Assembly: GCA_022925895.1 (NCBI GenBank)
Contig: JAKSYS010000125.1
Location: 48,658-112,657, forward strand
DNA length: 64,000 bases
Source of the DNA: Fragilaria crotonensis
Lineage: Eukaryota > Bacillariophyta > Fragilariophyceae > Fragilariales > Fragilariaceae
Direction of reading: 5' to 3'
The position numbers were made by a program, and so were the translations under genes. The notes under the pieces are model-generated. The model was given only the letters and a program-made list of their open reading frames with translations. It did no database searches and was not told where the DNA came from. This document shows, piece after piece, positions 22,516-31,442 of this stretch; positions within the stretch are counted from its first letter, which is position 1; every line of letters begins with the position of its first letter.

Positions 22516-23454
22516 TACTGTACTGGCTGGTGCTTTATTTCAACAAAAATAACGGTGCTGACTGCATCAAGCGCCTATTGAAACGAACGTACTTTATGGA
22601 TTGTAACTATAATGTAATCAAAGAGGCATGGAGTTCCGTGAGTACTCTCAAAGGTCCTTGCATTGCGTCGTTCCCGTCACAGTCAATTGCCTCGCTTCTA
22701 TCAGGTTGATGCACAATTCGTAAAAGGTTCTCAACAAATGCGACGAACAGAATGATGAACGCCCTCGCTCCTTCGTGTTAAGGCACTCACCTTGGAACAA
22801 CACCAATGCATTATAAAAGGCATCGGAGTCTCTCACCACACCAAACTTTGGTTTCAAATACAATATTTGATAATGACGAAACAAATCCAATGTCACACCT
22901 ACCGCAAAGTCATCCACTCCTCAGGTAGAAACCACTTTGACGTCATCCCTGTCGCCTTGTGCATGCATGGGGTTCCAGGTCGTCATTTGTCGCGCGCTGG
23001 GTCTTGGAGTTTCTGTACACCATTGCCTTGTTCACGGGGTTCCAAGTTGTCACTGCTAGCTTCTTGCATTGCCCTTGGTTTGTATGATACTGAACTTGAC
23101 ACCTTCGTAACGTTTTCTTAATCAATTGCCCACTTCAATGGCATTGCTGGGTCTTGTATCGTCAACCTAAAGAACGAGCGAGGTATACGCAACAGCAGAC
23201 ACAATTTGAGTGAAACACAATGATGCGGCACGCATTTCATTATAATCTTCATCTGAGGACATGATGGGATACAATCATCGAAAGCAGCAACAACAGCAAG
23301 CAATTACGGAAAAACAAGTTAGCAAGCCTGATGAAGAAGGTAAAGACGAACACCTTGGAGAACACCACTCTATGTATACATCACGTGATACATCACAGAC
23401 TTCGTAGTGTGGAGTAGATTTTTCATCACCAAGTCCAAAAAACCAAAACTGATA

Positions 23455-23735
23455 CTTCAAATTGGTGCTTATCGACCAACATGTGCATGAAAACCCAATT
23501 TGTATCTTACAAATTTGTACTCCTGGACCAATTTGAGTTCAACACGTAACCAATAAAATAATGTTCGTTAGGGTTATGAATTTCTTACCAATTTGGGAGT
23601 AATATTCTGGTTGAATTACCAATTTGGAAAAATACCCAATTTGGGATGAGATGTCGGACAAAAAAAACTTCAACACCGATTTGGAAAGCTAGCATATCGG
23701 TGTCTAAAATCTCCAAATTGGGTACTTCTCGTCTT
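23455..23735. repeat. Cluster of CCAATTTGG-like motifs (right block)
   Basis: The same words as the left block are repeated about eight times. The two blocks enclose ~940 bp of ordinary-looking sequence. Confidence 0.6.
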
Positions 23736-23943
23736 CTGTGTGTGTATATTATGGAGTGGTGCCGTGAGGAGTTGGTACATAATACTTCAAATTTCAAGTA
23801 TCAGTAGGACGTTCAGTGCAATATATAGAGTGCTGTACTCGGAGTTGACGACAAGCCTATGCATTCTTTCTCCTCATAGGTGCCAAGTGCCAATGCCCAA
23901 ACAACCTGCAGCCCGACGCTGAATTCGCAGACGTCGACATTTC

Positions 23944-25125
23944 ATGATGAAACCAAACGGGAACATCAGGACATCCAATTGCAACTACAAGTACTGCATC
24001 ACCAGGCTGCTGTTTACGTTATTTTTTAATCTCTTGACCCTGTGCACTTGTTTCTCCACCCGAACCTCATTGTTGACTTTGTCGAGTCGTCGTTCCATGT
24101 CATTGCAATCACAATCACAATCACAATCGAAAGAACTGTCAGTTGGCAATGAGGCTCGTGCCAAGGGTCTCTTTAGGACGACTCCTCTCTTTCGTTCGGC
24201 GTCTCTGTCTCAATTGGTTGGTAATGACGTCTATCTCAAACTTGATGCGCTGCAGGCATCAGGAAGCTTCAAGGATAGAGGAATGGCACACCTTTGTCTG
24301 ACTCTACAAACACAAGGTGTTTCCAACCTTATTAGTTCATCTGGTGGAAACGCGGGATTAGCGGTGGCAACCATTGGCCAACAGCTTGGAATGTCCGTAT
24401 CTGTCATTGTTCCTGAAACGACCAAACCCCTGGTGGTTGCAAAGCTCAAGGCACTGGGGGCGCACGTTACAATTCACGGCCAAAATTGGAATGCAGCTGA
24501 CAAACTAGCCAGACAATTAGTCGATGACGACCCATCAGCTTCTTACATTAGTCCCTACGATAATCCAATTCTATGGACTGGTCATTCAACATTAATTGAC
24601 GAACTCGTTGATGAATTACCGAATATTGGTGCACTCGTGGTGAGCGTCGGTGGAGGCGGTCTGCTCTGTGGTGCACTGGAAGGACTCGAACGCCGCGGAT
24701 TGCATCAAACTGCTGTCATTGCTGCCGAGACCGAAGGAGCCGCCAGTTTTGGCCAGGCATGGGAGACGGGACAACTGGTGACCTTATCTGCCATTACCAG
24801 CGTTGCGACATCGTTGGGTGCACTGCAGGTTACTCCTGTGGCGCTCGACCGTGCCAAGCAACACGAGGACCGAGGCGGAACGTTGAACTCGGCGATCTGC
24901 ACCGATGCGGAAGCAGTACAGGCGTGCATCCAGTTTTCCCTGGACCATCGCATGTTGGTGGAGCCCGCGTGTGGTGCGGCATTGGCAGTCGCATACTCGG
25001 AACGCCTTCGGACCATGTACCTGAACGCAGTTCAAGGTCCAATCATTCTTCAAGTCTGTGGTGGTAGCGGTGTCACGATAGACCTCTTGGAGCAGTGGAA
25101 GACGGAATACCTTGAATCGATCTAG
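23944..25125 (+). CDS. PLP-dependent L-serine/L-threonine dehydratase (SDS-like)
   Basis: The 393-residue protein has fold-type II PLP-enzyme motifs. The Schiff-base lysine is in LQASGSFKDRGM (K110), the substrate loop is SSSGGNAG (131-138), the phosphate-binding loop is VGGGGLLCG (~235-243), and VCGGSG (371-376) holds the residues near the pyridine ring. The SSGGNAG loop and the CGGSG end favour the serine dehydratase (SDS) branch over biosynthetic threonine deaminase, and no regulatory ACT domain follows. The enzyme would deaminate serine or threonine to pyruvate or 2-oxobutyrate. A hydrophobic N-terminal segment (RLLFTLFFNLLTLCTCF) followed by a Ser/Thr/Arg stretch suggests a presequence, perhaps bipartite plastid targeting, since Phe sits at the likely cleavage site. 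A Gln/Ser run (QSQSQSQS) separates it from the mature enzyme. Confidence 0.9.
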   Translation: MMKPNGNIRTSNCNYKYCITRLLFTLFFNLLTLCTCFSTRTSLLTLSSRRSMSLQSQSQSQSKELSVGNEARAKGLFRTTPLFRSASLSQLVGNDVYLKLDALQASGSFKDRGMAHLCLTLQTQGVSNLISSSGGNAGLAVATIGQQLGMSVSVIVPETTKPLVVAKLKALGAHVTIHGQNWNAADKLARQLVDDDPSASYISPYDNPILWTGHSTLIDELVDELPNIGALVVSVGGGGLLCGALEGLERRGLHQTAVIAAETEGAASFGQAWETGQLVTLSAITSVATSLGALQVTPVALDRAKQHEDRGGTLNSAICTDAEAVQACIQFSLDHRMLVEPACGAALAVAYSERLRTMYLNAVQGPIILQVCGGSGVTIDLLEQWKTEYLESI

Positions 25126-25226
25126 CACTGTAAAGCAGTATGCAGAATCACGAATTTTAGGTAACATGTCGAACCACAGATTTTTGTAAATGCAACACTT
25201 ATTAGTGTATTATGAATGAAGATTAT

Positions 25227-25515
25227 GCAATGCGTTCGACGAGTTACAAGGTTCCCGAGATATCTGATAGCCAGCACGTTGGGGCAATGGAAGTAAGAGT
25301 CGTCAGGAGACGCAACAAATGTAGAGGCAAACAGTTCCCCGGGGACATGTAGAGGTCCGTTTGCGTATTATAATGATGTGTTTGCAATGTGTTCGACGAG
25401 CTACAAGTTTCCCGAGAAATCTGGTAGCCAGCACGTTGGGGCGATGGGAGGAAGAGTTGTCAGGGGAGGCAACAAGTATGGAGGCAATAGTTCCCTGGGG
25501 ACAGGTAGAGGTCCA
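25227..25515. repeat. Diverged tandem duplication covering the 3' end of the DUF6824 gene
   Basis: Segment 25227-25360 is a diverged copy of 25384-25515 (shared GTTCGACGAG, AGCCAGCACGTTGGGGC, TAGAGGTCC), offset 157 bp. The second copy includes the C-terminal codons and stop of the minus-strand DUF6824 gene; the first lies just downstream of that stop. Confidence 0.85.
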
Positions 25516-26578
25516 CGACCTCCTGCGAGGATTCCATCACAGTATTGCCCCAACATGGGGAATTCCGATTGCGAGTACGGGTTGAATTCTTCTTGTCCGC
25601 GACCTTCTGTCACGAGAACATCGAGTGCACGGAGACGTTGTTGACGTCTCGCGAGTTCGTATTCAATTTGATGCATTTCTCGGGTGGCGGCGAGAAGATT
25701 GTCACCTACCCCGTTAAAGCGATGATTGCCATGATGAGAATGGGGAAATTGAACTCCAGCCGCCGTGAACAGATGCTCGGCGAGCGTGCCATGGAGGCCG
25801 CACTCGGAACGACCAGCAATGCAAGCTTGTACATCCGCGTTGAGGCCACGACTCGTTAGAGTCCTTGGGTCTGACAGTCTTGCGTCAGCTCCAATCTGAC
25901 TTTGAGTGCGTCTAGTAGTAGGCTGCCCAGTGGTGTTCTTGTTTTGGACACCGCGTCGCGCGATTTCAAACATCGCGGCAGCGTTTTCTCCATCCTCGGG
26001 CAAAAGCGAAGGGCTTAGCAGAACTCGTGTGTCATTGATTGAAGCGAACTCCGATGGTTCCATCGGCTTCGCGGCGAGATCCGAACTTGGTATTTTAATC
26101 ATCGACTGGGTTGTAGCTCGGCTGTCGATGCTTCCAACGCCAACCACTTGTTGCATGTATGCATCTTCTGCCTTCTTCCTCTTATCCTTTCTTCGCTGAT
26201 ATGTGACGTGCTGGTCACGAATGGTTCGACCAACCTGAACAAACATGTTAGGAAAGTGGATGCAAACATGTTATACAAGACTTTTCTGGAATGCGAACAC
26301 ACCTTATGGAAGCAAGTTTTGTCGTCCACTTCGTAATATTGTCGCTTGGAGTGATCGAGTTTGAGGAAACGAGCTCCTGATGATTTAAGATCATTAACGA
26401 TTGTGGCGATAAGCTTTCTCAATTGAGCCCTTGTCATTGTTGGGGTATAGTTATCGTGATGCTTTTCAATCATCCTTCGTAGCAGACGGTTTCCACCGTT
26501 AATCCATGATGTTGTGTCCCTCCCGAACAATACGTCTTTCTGTGTTGGAACACATGGCAATCCTTCTTGAGGAGTCAT
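25401..26578 (-). CDS. DUF6824-domain protein (DVLFGR type), diatom-family
   Basis: Two exons, 26303-26578 and 25401-26234, are joined across a 68-nt intron (GTGTGTTCGC ... TTGTTCAG) and give 369 residues. The N-terminal domain runs PTQKDVLFGRDTTSWINGGN ... GARFLKLDHSK ... YYEVDDKTCFHK | VGRTIRDQ. This is the pattern of the DUF6824 family (DVLFGRG, N..GN, RFL, W/Y.EV.D..A..K..QALR). Canonical DVLFGRG is DVLFGRD here. The remaining ~270 residues are polar and end in a Pro/Leu-rich tail (LLPPYLLPPLTTLPPIAP). The family is expanded in diatoms and often assumed to be nuclear and nucleic-acid-associated, but its role is not established. It converges on the dehydratase gene, 275 bp away. Confidence 0.85.
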
Positions 26579-27794
26579 TGTTGCAACGGATCGTTTCGAA
26601 GGTAGTTATCGGATAGCTTGAGTGAGCAAAGTTGGTCGAATGTTGTTCCCACTGATCTCAATACAACCACAATAGTGATGGAGTGGGCCGGAGAATAAGA
26701 ACGCGTGAAATGAGCTCTATTACTAGTGGAGTCTCAAAAAGTAAAGAATGACTCTGGAACGCCGCACAAAGCTCGACTGTTAAGAATGCCGAATACTCCA
26801 GCTGACTCTCTACGGAAGGCAGACGTAGTTTATCGAGCCTAGAACATCCTCGTCGCGCTTCGCATTTTGCTCAAGCGGTCATCAACAGCCTGGAATATGC
26901 ACGTCAAAAAAATTTAGGCTTTAAGACCTGTATATATATATATTTTATGGAAATGCAGCTACGTCACATAAACTCTGCGTAGAAGTATACGGTATTGCTT
27001 CGTAACATCGGATTTTGTCACGGCATAATGATAGACTGGACGGTTGAGAATATTCATTAATTTATTTATGTATTTGAACTCCAGGATAACTGATCTCGCT
27101 GGGTTGCTCTCGATTTTTTTGTTCGTATTGCGGTGTCCGGAACGAGTGTACGTCGAGTACCGTCAGATGCACTTTAAACTACGACACTACAAGATCCATT
27201 CCTGCATTGCGTGCTCGGAAAACCGATTGCCTAAATAAAGAGTGGGACCAACGAAGGTGTCCGTTCCTTCATTCCACGCGATCTGGCGTTACCACGGGAA
27301 AACCCGAGCTCCTGATAACGGCCAGACAATCAAATTGGGAATTCTACAGGTGTTGTGTGCGTTGAAGAATACGTGGGCATTCGGTGTGCTTGAGCTTGGA
27401 GGAATAACATCATTGTAAAACTCCGATTCCATGCAGCACATTCTAGAAGTCTGTACTGCATCCTTTGTCACAGTAACTCGTACGGTACGAGTAGCTGCTA
27501 AATAGCAGCAGGTGCAGAGATGCGGACGAATTCATCTCTTCGGCACTTGCTCAGCAAGAGGCGACATGGGATTTCTCTGGGTTGCAATTTGCAATCCTCG
27601 ACAACTGTCTGACGGTGAAAGATTCTTCACAGGTGGTCTCAATCCTTGTTTATGCATATAATCCAAACAACATCCTGCATCCTTCGCAGCGTATTCCTTG
27701 TATTGAGCATCAGTAATACAGTGAGCATTTGAACAACAGTGTCAAGGTTTTGGTTTGATTGTGGGTGTGACAGCAGTAGCAAACAATTCCAAAT
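26579..27794. other. Intergenic region, divergent promoters
   Basis: It separates two divergently transcribed genes. A TATATATATATATT stretch is at about 26930-26945. No gene is seen. Confidence 0.45.
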
Positions 27795-29750
27795 ATGCTG
27801 TCTTTGCGAAGCAGTCTCCTTTCGCCATCGCGCCATCGTTTGCGAATCCACTTGTGCATCAACAGTAATCGTATGGCCTTGAAGCGACTGCGATCATTCA
27901 GTTCCAGTTCGGATTCTTCGTCCGGTGGCACAGGTGATTCTCCAAGCAGGCCATTGCAGACCAACTTGACAACATCAACACCAGCAGCAGCATCGAGTTC
28001 ACAACAGTCTACAGAATCGCCATCATCAAGATCACAAATAGTGATGCCCCGACAAAAATTGATCAAAAGTGATCTCACCAGTCACTGGGAATACCTTCAA
28101 TCCCAGCGTTTGGATCCAATCTCGATCCAATCATCTCGTGAGACAGATGATGCTGAGTTTGAGTCAGGCATTGTGACACGAGATATAACGGAAGGTATTC
28201 TCAACCTACCAAGTATGTTTGATCCTCGCATACACTTACCGAATGCACCATTGGGTTGGAAAGGCTTTGAAGAAGCTACGCCCCTTTCCAATGAACTTGT
28301 ATCGTACATTGCAGTACGAGCTAAACCCATGACGGTGGCTGATTTTATGAGACAGGCCTTGACTCATGGAGCCTATGGGTATTATACGAATCCAACGCAC
28401 ACTCCTGTCAATGACGACGATGACTTTAATGATGACTTTGATTTGGATGAATCGAAACTACCACATGACGTTGATGTGGATACTGCCAACCCCGATAGTT
28501 CGCCTTCGAATTATATTATTGGCAAAAAGGGAGACTTTGTGACAGCACCAGAAGTGTCACAAGTCTTTGGAGAATGCTTGGCGATTTGGTTCATCACACA
28601 ACACGACGTATTGGGATCACCAAACGAAATTCAAATTGTGGAAGTTGGACCTGGCAAGGGCACATTGATTCAAGATGTCGTGCGAAGTTTGTGTACCTCG
28701 TTTCATGAAAAAATGGGATCTGCCATTTCTAAAATTCATTTAGTGGAAGCAAGTCAGGCAATGCGAGAAGCCCAACGTCAAAAGTTGGAAGCGTTGAAGC
28801 TTCCGCATGCCGAAATTCGATTCGCATCAGACGCGGAAACGACGACGACGACGACAGATGAATCCGGGTCGCCTTCGAGTGCCGCTGGATCGCTTTCGAG
28901 AGAACATGACGGCAAACAGGTGATCACTGTCCACTGGTATTCTACCTTTACCGACTTTGTGTCATCCACGGCTGACAATCAGATACCAACCTATGTGATT
29001 TGTCAAGAATTCGTTGATGCACTCCCAGTGCACGTCTTTGAAAAGACTGTGGATGGGTGGCGGGAAAGGGTGGTGGATGTGGCTGTTGCTGCTGACGAGC
29101 AAGAGGAAAAGGCATTGATCAAGAAAGACTCGGTGCCAAAAGAGAAACAGGAGAAGAAGACACGGCTTAGAATTGTCTTGTCACCAAACGTTTCTCCGGC
29201 TTGCAAGACCTTGCTGAACGTGAATCCAGAAACTGGTCAGATGGAAGGTGATGAGTCGCCCATTGGTCAAGTGTGTGAAGTTTGTCCAGAAGGTATCCTG
29301 TTGGTGCAAGATATTGCCAAGTTGCTGCAATCCAATGGTGGAGGTGCTCTTGTTGTCGATTATGGTCAAGAAGGATCAACCGATTCCCTCCGTGGGTTTT
29401 CACGACACCAGCAAGTTAACTTTCTCAGTCGTCCAGGACGAATCGACATTACAGCGGATGTCGACTTTTCAGCGCTCCGTCATGCAGTCAATCATCTTGT
29501 TGTTGACGATCAAGACAAGAAATCTATCTTTGCGTTCGGCCCCATCACGCAGGGACGCTTCCTCACGTCCATGGGTATTGTGGAGCGTGTGAGTAGCCTC
29601 ATCGAAGACGAGAACACGACCGACGAGGAGGCGGAAGACCTGTACACTGGTCTCGAACGCTTAGTTTCGCCGGATCAAATGGGTGAACGTTACAAGGTCA
29701 TGGCAATTGCTCGAAAGAAGGATGCCATCTTCGCACCTCCTGGATTCTAA
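27795..29750 (+). CDS. NDUFAF7: NDUFAF7/MidA-type protein arginine methyltransferase (complex I assembly factor)
   Basis: The 651-residue single-exon gene starts with an Arg/Ser-rich mitochondrial presequence (MLSLRSSLLSPSRHRLRIHL). The family core follows: PMTVADFMRQALTHGAYGYY, then GDFVTAPEVSQVFGECLAIW, the SAM-binding motif I VEVGPGKGTL (~282-291), CQEFVDALPVHVFEKT (~403) and LVVDYGQEG...SLRGF. These segments define the DUF185/NDUFAF7 methyltransferases, which dimethylate an arginine of complex I subunit NDUFS2 during early assembly in the mitochondrial matrix. Low-complexity insertions (an acidic run near 28430, TTTTTTDE near 28850, and a Lys/Glu segment near 29110) make it longer than animal homologues. 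Confidence 0.93.
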   Translation: MLSLRSSLLSPSRHRLRIHLCINSNRMALKRLRSFSSSSDSSSGGTGDSPSRPLQTNLTTSTPAAASSSQQSTESPSSRSQIVMPRQKLIKSDLTSHWEYLQSQRLDPISIQSSRETDDAEFESGIVTRDITEGILNLPSMFDPRIHLPNAPLGWKGFEEATPLSNELVSYIAVRAKPMTVADFMRQALTHGAYGYYTNPTHTPVNDDDDFNDDFDLDESKLPHDVDVDTANPDSSPSNYIIGKKGDFVTAPEVSQVFGECLAIWFITQHDVLGSPNEIQIVEVGPGKGTLIQDVVRSLCTSFHEKMGSAISKIHLVEASQAMREAQRQKLEALKLPHAEIRFASDAETTTTTTDESGSPSSAAGSLSREHDGKQVITVHWYSTFTDFVSSTADNQIPTYVICQEFVDALPVHVFEKTVDGWRERVVDVAVAADEQEEKALIKKDSVPKEKQEKKTRLRIVLSPNVSPACKTLLNVNPETGQMEGDESPIGQVCEVCPEGILLVQDIAKLLQSNGGGALVVDYGQEGSTDSLRGFSRHQQVNFLSRPGRIDITADVDFSALRHAVNHLVVDDQDKKSIFAFGPITQGRFLTSMGIVERVSSLIEDENTTDEEAEDLYTGLERLVSPDQMGERYKVMAIARKKDAIFAPPGF

Positions 29751-30526
29751 GAATGTGACGCAATGGGGGATGGGGGTATTGGTAGTGTGCGCTATTCTAT
29801 CCCCCATGTGTATGCCAGTAATTATTGAAACAAAAAATGAGTTACAGTTACTTTTCACTCGACTCTCTGCGGTGACTTCGAACCTATTTCACTACATCCG
29901 GAGCATCAAAACAAAATGAAGATAGTAATGGATGCGGGGCATGCTCTCATGAGGATCCTTAGCTAATAGCAGGTTGGAGTCTTCCTGGATAACCATTGTT
30001 CTCCGAGCATACATCCGTACCATGCGTGTATTTTTATATATGAGATACATGAATAGTGTATACATATATATTTATTACGTCTACAGCTCATATAGCAGTG
30101 GCGTTGCCTGTGGTACAAGGAACAAGTCTATAACTGTACACTGTAATCAAGTAATGCATGCAGTGGAGTCGACTGTGTACAAGGAATTAGTGTATAAACT
30201 GCACTACTATACTGTAATGAAGTAATGCACGAACTGAGAGCGCGTAGCATAGGATCCGTCTGAACGTCTGACCAGCACCTTCACCCTTCAGCTATGATCT
30301 ATGATACTATGATCCAAATCACGTGTCAGTTCTGTAAAGCTTCTCTCAACCGGTAGCATCGATTGTGATATACGTTAGTCCTCGAGGTGGTACTTGTGTA
30401 CTCCATAACAAGAGTGTGACCGAGAACATTACCTGCCTCTGTTACTTGTATGCTAGGATGAAGTCCATACGTCTTTTGCTAGTGGTGGCTTGAAGTATCC
30501 TTCATGTTGGAGCGTTCACGTCACCA
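29751..30526. other. Intergenic region, no gene seen
   Basis: It contains short imperfect direct repeats (ACTGTAATCAAGTAATGCA and ACTGTAATGAAGTAATGCA, about 30139-30230) but no coding signal apart from possible unseen 5' coding sequence of the next gene. Confidence 0.4.
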
Positions 30527-30949
30527 TTGTCGACGCAAAAGAGTCGACACCAAACACGCAACAATCGTTTGGCCTCGAGCAAGGAAGAGGAGATTGCACA
30601 ATTGGAGGCCAAATTGCGACAATTGAAAGAGACGGAAGAGCAGGAAAAGGCTTTGGTGACGGCGGCGTCTACCTTGGCACCTGTCAATGCGCCCAATCGA
30701 TTGGACGAGCCATTGGTAGAAATGCTTAGTGAAAGCTGGCGAGAAGCAGATCCCGTGGAAAATGGCAGTGGTGGCGGGTTCCTCCCAACACTTGTAGGAG
30801 TAGTTCTTGCAATCGTCGTGCTCGCTTTCTTTTCGCAAGAACCCGTCGGCCAAGAGGATTTTTCCAAGTATGCGTCCGTCAAGACAACAACTGAGGTTGA
30901 CTTGGGAGACTTGAACGCTGATAGAATCAAGGCTATTCAAGGACTCTAA
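30527..30949 (+). CDS. Small coiled-coil, single-pass membrane protein (5' end uncertain)
   Basis: The frame encodes about 140 residues. A charged helix (EEEIAQLEAKLRQLKETEEQ) is likely coiled coil. A linker follows (TLAPVNAPNRLDEPLVEML), then one membrane segment (FLPTLVGVVLAIVVLAFF) and a ~35-residue tail ending LNADRIKAIQGL. The codon at 30527 is TTG, and no in-frame ATG occurs between the upstream stop (30491-30493) and the coiled coil. The true start therefore probably lies in an upstream exon; an ATG at 30458 in the same frame hits that stop unless it is spliced out. Function not recognised. Confidence 0.6.
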   Translation: MSTQKSRHQTRNNRLASSKEEEIAQLEAKLRQLKETEEQEKALVTAASTLAPVNAPNRLDEPLVEMLSESWREADPVENGSGGGFLPTLVGVVLAIVVLAFFSQEPVGQEDFSKYASVKTTTEVDLGDLNADRIKAIQGL

Positions 30950-31442
30950 GTTGATGCCTTTGGCGCCTTTGAAAAGCCTGTGATGTTAATAAGGCACATC
31001 TATTTCAGGATAATTTGAAACTTCGTGCATGTGCACCGCACAATATTCAGTAGCCATATAGTTTAGTGCGATCCATGGATCTTGGCACACAAAATGAATA
31101 TCAACTTGCATCACGCTGATGGATGTTTTGGATGCTGCCAAACTGCAGAAGAACGAGCAGCGACATTCCAAACTGCTCAGCATTTAGGGCCGGCAACAGC
31201 AATCGGCAGATGCAGAAGCTACTTCATATTTTCCTGATCACGTATTCTCACTCCTTCAGCGCCCATTCACGACAGCCGGTTCAAGTAGACCATGACTGCT
31301 GATCATGCGCTACTGGAAACTCTACCATAGTCCCCGCCCCAGAGAGTGAGCAAGCTTTCATTGATATCAACTGAAAAATGTTTCTCAAAGGACTTAACGG
31401 CAATTAAGTGTCTCATAAATAGCGCCACCAATGGGCACACAC
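30950..31442. other. Intergenic region between convergent genes
   Basis: No gene or notable repeat is seen. Confidence 0.4.

Larger units (their letters stand above)
19851..23943. other. Long intergenic region with two CCAATTTGG-rich clusters
   Basis: I see no credible gene. The longest frame (20959-21423, minus) has no recognisable domain. A G-run (20277-20285) and two blocks packed with CCAATTTGG/CCAAATTGG-like words are the only structure noticed. Confidence 0.45.
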
